Source: Conidiobolus incongruus B7586
Lineage: Eukaryota; Entomophthoromycota; Entomophthoromycetes; Entomophthorales; Conidiobolaceae
Length of the DNA: 17,253 bases
Assembly: GCA_000697335.1 (NCBI GenBank)
Contig: JNEM01006127.1
Coordinates: 1-17,253, forward strand
Direction of reading: 5' to 3'
Below, piece after piece: positions 1 to 9,660 of the stretch. The notes beneath the pieces were generated by a model. It had not been told where the DNA came from. It saw only the letters and a list, made by a program, of their open reading frames with translations, and did no database searches. Within the stretch, counting starts at the first letter, position 1. Each line of letters begins with the position of its first letter. A program made the position numbers and the translations under genes.

Positions 1-56
1 CTAAATGAATGAGTGAGTTCGTAGTTAACATAAATAAATCTATATTTCATTCTTAC

Positions 57-2507
57 AGTTTCTGTGAAGTATTTGAATCTCAAATCATCAGCATCCTTAA
101 AATTAGTACATCTGACTTTGTGGAAAATCTAAAGACAATATATTAAGTTAATGTTACTTGATGATAATTCGAATCTTGAAACTACCTGTTTAACAGAAGT
201 TCTAACTTTAGCCAATTGATCTTTATAATCCAATTTGTATTTGATTTTACCAGCAATATTCAGAGCATATTTGTTGAAGATATTTAGGAGTTCAGGGGAT
301 AAGAAAGATGATAAAAAGATATTCTGTCTAAGGGTTGGTAATCTAATATAAATGTTAGTCACCAATTATTTGAAGTAGTGTTGAATTGTAAACTTACTTG
401 TCATTCAAAACATATTGCTTAACTCTGGAGAAGTCACATCCGTGTGGATTCACAGGTATTAAATTGAGGTGAGAAAATATATGGGTGACATGATCCCAAT
501 TTTGCATCATCATATGTTCGACTTGATCCATACACAATACTTCAATACTGGATAAGAAGTCATGATCTCTCTTTTTATCACTAAAAATCAAAATTAGTTT
601 TTTGTATTATATACATAGAATACAATAACTTACCCAGGTGCGCCAATAATCAATCTTAAACCTAATGGGGAAGCGACAAGGATATCTGAGTCATAGAAAT
701 TGGCATAGAGTTTCAATGAACCCTTAGTCAACTTAATACCCAATCTAAAGCAATCGTCATTGTGACCACTGAAAGCTTCAATAAAATCAGCTAAATCATA
801 AAATTAATAAATCTGTATAGAAATAAATAAATTATAAAATATACCTGGTTTATTCTTATTAATTTTATCTTCTTCAGGAGCTAAATAAAATTCTGAAATA
901 AATCTATTTTTATTTTCCTAATATTATAATTTAATTAATAATTAATACTTTAAAATAATTTAATAACTTACAACTTCAGCACCGATAATATCCATAAAGA
1001 ATCTAACGATTTTATAAGCTACAGATCTGAAAGGGACTAAAATTAATACTTTGGGACGAACGTAACTCCCATCTCGTACATCACTATATAATCATATTAA
1101 TTGAGATATTTTTTGAATTTATATTAAATTGTAATTACTCTAGTGGTTTGCCTTCTTTTCTTGCCATAATTAATTGAGAATTGTTGTTGGTAATTTCTTT
1201 TCTCACTCTATTCAAATGTTAGTATATTATTATTATTTGAAACAAAAATAACTATATACTTGATTGCGTGGTTTAAGGCATGAAGCAGATAAGTTGAACG
1301 GATTTCAGGAGTGTTATCAATGGTTCTGTGGGGATAAAGTACATCTTGATATTGACTGAGTTGGTTGAAGAGTTGAGCTTGGAATGGCGTAAATAAGTTT
1401 TCGTTGGGGTCCAATCCATTTTCTAACAATTACATTAATATTTTTTTGATATTATTAAAACCAATATTTACCTTCTAACAAAGCTTTATTTGCCTTTCTC
1501 CATCCTTCTTGAATTTTATATCTCACAGACCATTGATCCAAAGTTTTAAAAGATTTATAGCTAGTTGAATCGAAAGGGATATTGAATTGCTCTTCTTCAA
1601 CTGATAACCTCACAATTTTTCCATATTGATCTTGTAAATCGCTTTCAATTGTATCTGATTTCCATTGCTTTCGCTTTGATAAATCTGATAAAACTTCTAA
1701 ATGTTCTACACCATAACTATTATCTCCAAAATGCTTGAAGAAACAATCATCTCCTTTAACACTAACAGTTTTGTCATTTTCGTCGTCAGTTTCCATATCT
1801 TCTTCCTCTTCTTTAGCATCTTCGAAGTCACCAACATTTCCATTAGCTTCAGTGTTGAGTGGTTTGGTTAAAGAGTCATCATTCATATGATCGATAAATT
1901 CCTCAGTGATTTGAACATTTTCAACATTCTTATCTTTCTTAATCTTTTCATTCTGACCTGTTTCCCTCTCCTTCTTAACCTGGTTTACTTTAGCTTTCTC
2001 TGGAAGATTCAAAATAGATCTCTTAGAATTCCTCTTAAACTGACCCAGCAACTTATTCAAACTGGATTTATTCTTATTACTAGGATTTAATTTAGAGTTG
2101 AGAGAGTCTAAAGGATTGAGTAACGATGATGAAGAGTTCATAATAGGCAGATTTTCATATTTTTTGCTGTTTGATTCAGTTTCAACCCTGTTTAAAGTAG
2201 GTAAATCGTTTTCCGTAGATTCGATTAATTCGCCCTTAGCGTTGAAAGTCCAAGATTTTCTACAATTGAATTGAATTAATACAAAAAATTTTAAATATGA
2301 AATTTAATCAAATTACTCATCAGCAGCTTCGATACCCTCTTCCCCATTTTCATTGAATTGAGCGTCTAGTGCGTCCAGAGTACCGTAATCCTCCAACTGT
2401 TGCCTCTGTTTACGACTTAAACCGCCACCCTTAGAATTTGATTTTTTAGTTCTAATAGATTGACTTTCAGCCTCTCTAAGCCTTTTTAATGCTGTTTTCT
2501 TTCCCAT
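57..2507 (-). CDS. UTP25: Utp25, U3 snoRNA-associated small-subunit processome protein (5' part, 10 exons)
   Basis: Utp25 (DEF/DIEXF family) is a nucleolar factor of the small-subunit processome needed for 18S rRNA maturation. Its C-terminal domain resembles a DEAD-box helicase but lacks working ATPase motifs. Exons on the minus strand: 2507-2317, 2259-1472, 1422-1260, 1207-1139, 1083-972, 917-845, 790-634, 580-398, 342-186, 128-57. All junctions are GT-AG and keep frame, giving 655 residues; the introns are 49-57 bp. The N-terminal third is low-complexity and charged, with Lys/Arg-rich stretches and an acidic block near residues 208-226. Family signatures follow: [10 protein letters not shown] (414-423), [14 protein letters not shown] (498-511), [12 protein letters not shown] (543-546) and HGCDFSRV (564-571). 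A further intron (56-1) ends with its AG at the window edge, so perhaps 100 C-terminal residues lie outside. The ATG at 2507 is followed by a basic nucleolar-type start ([14 protein letters not shown]). It is divergent from the BolA gene. Confidence 0.93.
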
Positions 2508-2931
2508 TAATTATTCTATTTTTTTTTTGTTAATTCAAATTTTTAATAAATTTTCGAATTTGGATCAATTTATACCCTAAATAGGAATTTCACTTTATGG
2601 GATTAACTTTAAATTTTATTCTAAAATCATTATTTTTGATTTAAATTATATTCTTGGCTGAATGAAAAAAAAACAAAATAAGCATAGCATCAATTAATTA
2701 ATCACTTAACTGTTGAAATTACTTATCACCTATTAAATATACAAACTATTATTAATATTTCAATATTATTATTAATTTATTTTTTTAATTTAACCAAATA
2801 TAATCATAAAACCCATAAATGAAAAATTCCAATTTACCAAAATAAATTATGAATGAAATTGGGTCCTCATTATAATAATTTGATAAAATTTTAATTAAAT
2901 AAACTTTATAAATATTTTTTTAATATTTAAA
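2508..2931. promoter_or_regulatory. Divergent intergenic region between UTP25 and the BolA2 gene
   Basis: These 424 bp separate two start codons pointing away from each other, so they must hold both promoters and 5' UTRs. The sequence is highly AT-rich, with a homopolymer tract just upstream of UTP25 (T run at about 2519-2528), an A run near 2665-2674, and TTAATTAATTAA-like palindromic AT near 2694-2703. I see no confident TATA box or known factor site. Calling it a shared bidirectional promoter is an inference from gene orientation. Confidence 0.5.
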
Positions 2932-3430
2932 ATGACTGTTACTGCTGAAGATATCAAACAAGCTATTGAAAGTCGCATTAAATGTACTCATGTGGTAATT
3001 AATAAGCTATTTTTATACACTAAAATCATAATTTATCAATTTTAATTTATCATATAGGAAGTAACGGATACTTCAGGTAAAAAAACTAAAAGATTTTATT
3101 CAGTAATACAACTTAATAATATATTATAAAGGAGGTTGTGGTCAAAGCTTTGATGTCATCGTAGTTTCTGAAGAATTTGAAGGACTTACCTTATTAAAGA
3201 GACATAGGTAATATTTGATTTAATATAATATCTATTAAATAATAAATTTACAAATCAAATTTTTTAGATTAGTTAACGAAGCTGCAGCTTCTCAAATTTC
3301 TCAACTTCATGCCTTCTCTCAAGTAACTTTATACAAATAATATATAAAATTTATATAAATACTAATTTTATATTAGAAAAATTATACTCCTAGCCAATGG
3401 GAAACTCATCGTCAAAGCATCAGTCTATAA
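2932..3430 (+). CDS. BOL2: BolA-like protein 2 (Fra2/Bol2), five exons, 88 aa
   Basis: BolA2-type proteins pair with monothiol glutaredoxins (Grx3/4) in a [2Fe-2S] complex of the cytosol and nucleus; in yeast this complex signals iron status to Aft1. Exons: 2932-2994, 3058-3076, 3132-3207, 3268-3322, 3377-3430. The introns are 54-63 bp, GT-AG, and each read-through hits a stop. The spliced protein has the whole BolA fold: HVEVTD (20-25), the SGGCGQSF loop (27-34) whose Cys30 is the likely cluster-side residue, the GLTLLKRHRLVNEA helix (45-58) with conserved His52, LHAFSQK (66-72) with His67, and the terminal YTPSQWE (74-80). Length matches the 80-90 residue family. There is no presequence, which fits the cytosolic BolA2 branch rather than mitochondrial BolA1/3. 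Exon 2 is only 19 nt, and the acceptor of exon 3 has two in-frame AGs 3 nt apart; I chose the first because it keeps SGGCG. Confidence 0.93.
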
Positions 3431-3465
3431 TTTTTATTATTTAATTCATTTTTTATATTGGTTTT

Positions 3466-3485
3466 TGATGAATAAATTACCATCA
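3466..3485 (+). terminator. Possible polyadenylation signal of the BolA2 gene
   Basis: An AATAAA hexamer at 3471-3476 lies 41 bp after the BolA2 stop. It sits in the loop of a small perfect inverted repeat (TGATG at 3466-3470, CATCA at 3481-3485). The position suits a 3' end signal, but AATAAA is frequent by chance in DNA this AT-rich. Confidence 0.35.
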
Positions 3486-4289
3486 TTTCTTTACCTTTAT
3501 AACTAACTATTGATAGCTTTTTTTATAGATGAATTGGAGCTTGGGATATTTATGAGCTTAAATTAATTTGTGTCATTAATTTATTTTGACTCTTTTTGTA
3601 ATTATATATGAATTAGGATACGTTCACTAATATACATATTTAAGGATATCACACGTATCTTAATTATAACAACTTAATAGGCTTTATATCTTCAATCTAT
3701 AGTATATCATTGTAAATTGTTGATTTAATTTTTTTAATTCGATATAAATTTCGAAAACATTTATATTGATTAGCATTATTTAAATAACTAATCGAACCTA
3801 TAATAGTAAAATTAAACTTTTATAATAGTATAAAAATTCGATTTTCTTGATCATTTTATCATACTTTAATAAATAAATTTATTTATTTTAATCGTAAAGA
3901 GTAGAAGCAATATCCTCAGATTTTAATATTCAGAATATGTCTTATTTCTGAACCTGATTATTTTCTGCGATAAAAGCAGCCAAAATAAAATACCTAATAA
4001 GGGAATTTGAACCTTTTATGTACGGAAAAATGAATGAATTTGGTATATATGATTATAAAAAATCAAGGTTGGGTAAATGGTATCGAGATCAGGATAACAA
4101 TTTTATTATTTCAATTTTTTGATTAGAATATTTATCTAAACTAAAATCTCTAAATATAAAAATAAAATTTATTCAAATATATTTTAAAATGATAAGATTT
4201 TTCCATATTAAGTGAATTATATTGAACTTAAGATCATATGAAAATTCCATAACTGAAACAATAAATTAATTTCACTTTATTACTTGAGC
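3486..4289. other. AT-rich intergenic stretch, no gene seen
   Basis: About 800 bp between the BolA2 gene and the inverted-repeat arm before copy A. Stops are dense in all frames and no conserved protein fragment is recognisable. I looked for tRNA A/B boxes and found none, including around the somewhat G-richer patch at 4064-4098. It probably contains the BolA2 3' UTR and distal promoter sequence of copy A. Confidence 0.6.
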
Positions 4290-4610
4290 AAAACCAAGTC
4301 ACCCATAAAAACCAAACTAATTTAATCGGCCTTATCAAAGTTGAATAGACAGTTTGTTCTTGTTTAAATTCTAATATAATAAATATGGCTAAATTTAATA
4401 ATAAGCTAATCATTCATAGAAATTTAACTAATAGTGAGAATTTATCCAACTTGTCAGAAGATATTCGAAACGAGCTTGACAAATGTCCTTCTGTAATTAC
4501 TTTACCTGTTTTGTGGGGTCAGCAAGTAAATTCAAAACACATCCATTGATATGAACTAATATAATTTGATAGGATGCTAACCAACATTTGAACAATGTCA
4601 ACTGGCTACG
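4290..4610 (+). repeat. Inverted repeat, left arm (promoter, exon 1, intron 1 and part of exon 2 of copy A)
   Basis: Position x here pairs with position 11979 minus x on the opposite strand (right arm 7369-7689). By direct reading the arms differ only at 4307 and 4312 near the outer end, and 4313-4610 (298 bp) is identical without gaps. The identity includes about 72 bp of upstream sequence, all of exon 1, all of intron 1 and the first 38 bp of exon 2. It ends at the third base of the CGG codon (CGA in B). Confidence 0.92.
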
Positions 4611-5116
4611 GTTTGCAGAGTCAGGTAATTTAAATATAGCTAAAATAATATCAATTACTGAAAATCTTCAATAAGGGCGTACGGATTACCTAACACTATT
4701 GAGTCTATATATGGACCCCCAAGAATTCTTCCAACTCTTTGGCAATAATTCTGGAGGTTTGATAGTAAAAAAAGTATCTATGAATTATATCTTACCTGTC
4801 ACTTATCCCGATTCGGTAATCCCTTAATCATGAGAAATACCTTAATTTCTAATTATTTTTATAGTTGACAGTTGCTACCAAAGTGAAAAATTTAACCAAG
4901 GATTCATTCATCTTTTACACCAAGTTCTATTCACACGCAAGAGATAGGTTAGCTGGAGAGAGTGAAGTATTAATGGTAGGATACGACTACAAACTTGGAA
5001 AAAAGAGTGACATTCCTGAAAATGTGATGAATGCACTCGCCAAATTGGAAGATGATCCGAAAACTGCTCAGGAATTGGCTTTACAATTACCAACTAGAAT
5101 TTATTCAAATCTTTAA
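4385..5116 (+). CDS. Hotdog-fold acyl-CoA thioesterase-like protein, copy A, four exons, 194 aa
   Basis: A single-hotdog protein of the 4HBT/YbgC-like thioesterase superfamily, expected to hydrolyse an acyl-CoA or similar thioester; the substrate cannot be told. Exons: 4385-4525, 4573-4624, 4676-4815, 4865-5116; introns of 47, 51 and 49 bp, all GT-AG. The family signature spans exon 2 and the start of exon 3: D48-x3-H52-L-N-N, then WLRFAESGR (58-66). Asp48 is in the place of the catalytic Asp of 4HBT-type enzymes. Later conserved segments are LPVTYPDS, FYTKFYSHA, LAGE and VGYDY, and the protein ends in RIYSNL. The N-terminus has basic residues and no acidic residue before residue 18, so a weak mitochondrial presequence is possible but less clear than in copy C. 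I judge it roughly half identical to copy C by eye, with exons 2-4 of exactly equal length. It is intact, unlike its inverted twin B. Confidence 0.8.
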
Positions 5117-6849
5117 TTGCTTTAATATATTTGATTCAACCTTTTTAATTATATATATTTCGATAGATTAATTTTGGAATTTTCAGACAATCGATTATGA
5201 AATAGTAATTATGCATTATATAACTTTTTCAATTATTACTTTTCAACTTGGAATTGATTTTATTTTACTTTTCGATGTATAATTACAATTTATATTCATT
5301 GTCAAAAATACTAATGTTTAGCTTATTTTTTTAATATAAAATTATACTAAATTAAATCCTTAATATGTATAATATAATCTTTGAATTGTTTATTAGTAAT
5401 CAATTAAAACTAACAATGATAGAACAAGTTATAAATGTTTTATAATAATATTTTTGAAATACAAATCATTTTAATATTATAAGTATTATTGTATATGTTA
5501 CAATATAATCGAAATGTTTAATCATAATTTTGAACAATAATTTATTTATTTCAAAATCACTCTATTTGTGTTATCAATCCTAAAATTTTTTAACTAACCT
5601 AATATAAAATTATTTGCCAATTTTTCTTCTGAAAATAGTATTTAAATAAAGAATGGGAAATTTAAGTCGATATATGTGAATGTATCTAATAAGTGATCAA
5701 GTCACTTTTTCTTTATAATTTTATCCAAAATTTTATAATTAACCAAAAATAATAATATTTAAAATACATTACCATAATTATATCATTATCAGAAAATCAA
5801 TAGTTGAATTAAATAACTCAAGATTGTAATTTTTCGAAGAATAATTATAGAAATTATATTGTTATTAAACTTCAGACTATTTTAGATTCTTGTACCAATA
5901 TCCAATATTTTAATTTATAATAGTAAATTTATATTTAATAGCATTATTTTAATAATTTTGTTAATACATATTTACTAAACTAATAACCTATTTTATATTA
6001 AAGTTTAGATTATTTTTTCTAAATTACTTAATTAACATTATACTTAAATATATCCTAAAAAATATTCGAGTGAAAGAGAATATTAAATAATATAAAAAAT
6101 ATAATTTGATAATTTTGGATTAAAATTTCAATATTATAATTTTTCTGAAGTATATTTGTAACCATGATTATTAAATGATATTTTGATGATATAAATAACT
6201 ATAATAATCTTAAAATTTATAATATAAGCCACTGGTTTTAATGAAGTTAGCTATTAAAAGGTATTGAGATAATTAAAAATGATAAAGGTGATTGAATCAC
6301 TAATAAGACTCGTTTTTATTTCAAAAATTATAGTAATACATAACATAGTATCATTTTATTGAAATAATTAAATTTAAACAATGATTTCCGAAAGGTTATT
6401 CATAAATAATTTACAATATCAAGTGGCCTATTCTAAGGGTGTTATATCAAAAATGTTCTAATTAATATATAAATGAACAGATATATTTTTTGAATTAATT
6501 TATATAATTATACTTTAAATTAATCATATGAGAAGCTAAAAATATTAATTAAAATAAATCAATAATAAACTATTCAAATATAATATTACATATTTTAAGG
6601 ATATAAATCTATCATAAATAAAGATGAATATGTCTACCTAATATCAATATTTGTTGATAGTGAGTCTATCTAATAATATACAAATTCATTGCAATTGAGT
6701 AATACATCATGCAATTATAATCTTTCAAATATTTTTAATACATAATTGGAATGCACTATTGGTAATTTGTGAACTATATTTTTGAATCAAAGCTTGGTAA
6801 AATGAATTTATTATATTTCTATAATCTAATAATAACTGTATCAAATATT
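5117..6849. other. AT-rich spacer between inverted copies A and B, no gene seen
   Basis: About 1.7 kb of very AT-rich DNA lying inside the inverted pair. All frames are closed at short intervals and no protein motif, RNA gene or transposon end is recognisable. Being the loop between inverted gene copies, it may carry the 3' UTRs of both, but no clear 3' end signal stands out. Confidence 0.6.
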
Positions 6850-7594
6850 TTAAAAACGCCAAAGATTTGAATATATACTTATTAGTAATTGTAAGGCTAA
6901 TTCCTGAGTAGTTTTAGCATCTCTTTCCAACTTCGTCAGTACATTTACAATATTATCTATAATATTACTATTTTTACTAAGCTTAAAATTGTATCAAATC
7001 ACTAACGTTTCACACTCCCCAGCTAGTTTATCTTTGGAATGAGAATAAAATTTGGAATGAAAGGTTAACGAATCCTTGGTTAAATTTTTCACTTTGGTAG
7101 CAACTGTTAGCTATATAATAATTGATTAATGGCAATAAAGGGATTAATCTTGTGATGAATGGATATACCGAATCGGGATAGGTAACTGGTAAGATATAAC
7201 TCATGGATACTTTTTTCACTTTTAAACTACCTGAATGATACTGAATGCTTGAAACTCTTAGGGTTTCAAATATAATTCAAATAGCATCATATAGTTGGAA
7301 CGTCCTATATTTTAAATATTAGTAATCAATATAATTGAGAATGTAATTATTATACCAAATTTGCAAATCGTAGCCAGTTGACATTGTTCAAATGTTGGTT
7401 AGCATCCTATCAAATTATATTAGTTCATATCAATGGATGTGTTTTGAATTTACTTGCTGACCCCACAAAACAGGTAAAGTAATTACAGAAGGACATTTGT
7501 CAAGCTCGTTTCGAATATCTTCTGACAAGTTGGATAAATTCTCACTATTAGTTAAATTTCTATGAATGATTAGCTTATTATTAAATTTAGCCAT
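6850..7594 (-). pseudogene. Decayed inverted copy of the hotdog thioesterase gene (copy B)
   Basis: This host-gene duplicate runs on the minus strand. Exon 1 (7594-7454), intron 1 and the first 38 bases of exon 2 (from 7406) are identical to copy A, so an intact start codon and first 60 codons remain. Beyond that it is diverged and broken. Exon 2 is one base short at its donor (around 7356) and the ESG motif is lost. Exon 3 keeps a GACGT...TATATG-like start but has an in-frame TAA (7258-7260) where A has CAA, then an indel near 7230-7250. The LPVTYPDS segment and an exon-4 start (ACAGTTGCTACC) are still readable. Exon 4 has a TGA (6994-6996) replacing the Gly of VGYDY. The ancestral stop is changed to TGG, so reading would run to 6850. 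The pattern fits an old inverted duplication whose 5' end has been overwritten recently. It may still be transcribed, because its promoter copy matches that of A. Confidence 0.9.
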
Positions 7595-7689
7595 ATTTAT
7601 TATATTAGAATTTAAACAAGAACAAACTGTCTATTCAACTTTGATAAGGCCGATTAAATTAGTTTGATTTTCATGGGTGACTTGGTTTT
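7369..7689 (-). repeat. Inverted repeat, right arm (promoter and 5' part of copy B)
   Basis: Mirror of 4290-4610. The strictly identical part is 7369-7666, and the outer 23 bp carry two substitutions. Outside 7689 the similarity to the region upstream of copy A stops, apart from generic AT-richness. Confidence 0.92.
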
Positions 7690-8345
7690 TATTGAATAAA
7701 ATAAATTTATTATCAAACAAATTTAATTTAATTTAATTACTGTTTCGAAATCAAACATTTAAAAATTCAATCAATGACACAATAATATTCATTATTACTT
7801 TTCATTGTTTTTAGAGTAATAGCTATATTAATAGTCGAACAGGTTTATCTTTTTTGTTTATCACAATACGAGATATCGAGTTGGGCATTATGTTACTTTA
7901 TGTCTTCAATCTTGAATACTATCATGATTAATACAGATATCAATATTGGGTTTTTTTTAATTCGTAGCAAATACTTCAAATTATTAAAAAATTAAAATAA
8001 TATTATATTTATATGATTTTTATTAACCAAAATTTTTATTCCAAAATATATATGATTTTACATTATTTTATTACTACTGAAATTTGATCACAGGGTAATT
8101 ACAAGTATTTTACAGACAATTGATTATTTAACAAAATCCAAAATTCGATATATTTTATTGTGAATATGTGGTATTAATATATGCATGATTTTTATAGCTG
8201 TATATATTTCTAATAGGGTTCAAACTTATTAAAAAACGTAACTCTACAAATAACATTTGGAATTAAATAATAAATCTTTGAATAAAAGATATAATATTAT
8301 ATAGATTATATTTATTTTATAAATCTAGAGCAATCAATACAGTAT
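7690..8345. other. AT-rich intergenic stretch, no gene seen
   Basis: Between the inverted-repeat arm and the solo LTR. No frame stays open usefully and no motif is recognised. The last bases (8341-8345) include the left target-site duplication of the LTR-like element. Confidence 0.6.
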
Positions 8346-8679
8346 TGTGGTTACATAAATGTTAACCCGCCCGACCAACTTCATCTCGCGATCTATTACC
8401 TTATGGAGTCTTAACCCCAAAAGACCTATCATACCACTTCAAAGTCTCATTCTTCTAGCAACCCAATACACTTCTTTACACTACCTACAGCAGACAATTG
8501 GTCTATAAAAGAACCACTGTCGGGACACATTACCATCATCACCTCCGGTCTTCTGTGAAGCCCATTAAACCCTTAACAAACCTCAATAAAACACTCTAAC
8601 CTAAACTGCCAAACAGGTTAATAAACAAGCAGCTTCCTTATCTATTATTAATGTTCTACTAGCAATCGGTAGAACCACA
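8346..8679 (+). mobile_element. Solo LTR-like fossil (334 bp), LTR retrotransposon relative
   Basis: A compositional island, markedly C-rich on this strand, in an AT desert. It begins TGTGGTT and ends AACCACA, a perfect 7-bp inverted terminus of the TG...CA type. It is flanked by a GTAT duplication (8342-8345 and 8680-8683), which can equally be read as AGTATT flanking GTGGTT...AACCAC. Inside, TATAAAAG at 8504-8511 and AATAAA at 8585-8590 lie in LTR order (promoter, then poly(A) signal), so the element reads on the plus strand. A 7-bp hairpin (8653-8659 with 8669-8675) sits near the right end. No internal retrotransposon region is present, so it is a single LTR left after recombination and is incomplete as an element. 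Clean termini and flanks suggest it is not very old. Ty1/copia and Ty3 families cannot be told apart, and a small terminal-repeat DNA element is the alternative. Confidence 0.7.
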
Positions 8680-8683
8680 GTAT

Positions 8684-9660
8684 TTATCCTTTTGAACTGT
8701 TTTTTGGTATATATATAATTTTTCAAGAACTATATAACAAATAGATAATGTTTTTAATGTTAAAAATTTAGTAAAAATGTCAATAAAATTGAATTTATTT
8801 TTGATAAAAATGATATAAGTTCAAATTCATAATATATAATCCCTGATATATTATATTATTATGTTCATAGAATTTTATCAAACTTCATTACTTTATATTT
8901 TAAGATAGGATATGTTTTTAAAGTTAAATCAAAATATAATTTTTAACACATAATGTAAAAATATATATATATATATATATTCTCTATCATTAATATCTAT
9001 TAAATATATTTTTTTCAAACTTTTATTATTCAAATACCAATATTTTTTTTAAAAAAACAAATAGTAACTGCCTAAATAAGATATAAAATCTGAATGAGCT
9101 TGATAACAGACATGATGACAAAGTTATAATTTTTATACATTAATAGTAATGATGAAATATGATATATGCGTATATATATATATATTACATGTATAAAATT
9201 TATTTTTTTAAAGAGTTAATATAATTATTCTTATTTGAGTGATAACAAGTTAATTTAGGAAATTCCAAGTTTGATAATAATAAAAAATTGACCTCCCGAA
9301 AATTTAAGATCTTTAATCATGGAAAATTAGAAATATCCACTTTCAAAATGGGCTGACAATAACTAATCAGAGTTGCTGTGAACCACTAGAAGAACCAATT
9401 GTATGGATTTTTGAATTGCTTTTTTGAATGTTAAAGACACAAATTTAAGCGTGAGGTTCATATGATTATTATTGACAATAAGTAAAATTCATTTCAATAT
9501 ATTCTTTTAGATTTTTTATATATCAATAATAAAGGTTATATTATAAAATATTATAAGATATAGATAAATATTAACTCAATTGTAAGTTGAATAGAATATT
9601 ATGAATAAATTTGAAATTTAATAATATTTCGATGTGTTTTAATTTACTAATTAATTATAA
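8684..9660. other. AT-rich intergenic stretch with dinucleotide repeats, no gene supported
   Basis: It holds the 3' flank of copy C and two simple AT repeats. A slightly GC-richer patch (about 9290-9460) has a 36-codon open frame at 9317-9427 on the plus strand with no recognisable relative, which I do not call as a gene. Confidence 0.55.
8961..8980. repeat. (AT)10 microsatellite
   Basis: Uninterrupted AT dinucleotides for 20 bp, preceded by an A run. A similar shorter TA tract is at 9171-9185. Confidence 0.9.

Noticed and set aside
1887-2090. 67-codon plus-strand frame with a hydrophobic, membrane-like composition
   Set aside because: It is the antisense of the Lys/Asp/Asn-rich second exon of UTP25; such frames arise automatically opposite AAA/GAA codons.
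4064-4098. Possible tRNA-like segment with GGTATCGAGATC
   Set aside because: It does not fit a B box, and no A box or acceptor stem could be paired around it.
4908-5093. 61-codon minus-strand frame
   Set aside because: Antisense shadow of exon 4 of the intact thioesterase copy A.
7028-7219. 63-codon minus-strand frame in copy B that looks like an intact small gene
   Set aside because: It is read-through of the exon 3/intron 3 region of the decayed copy; its first residues match LPVTYPDS and the rest is intron sequence.
8346-8679. The C-rich island as a structured non-coding RNA gene
   Set aside because: The terminal inverted repeat, flanking duplication and TATA/AATAAA order fit a solo LTR better; no known RNA fold was recognised.
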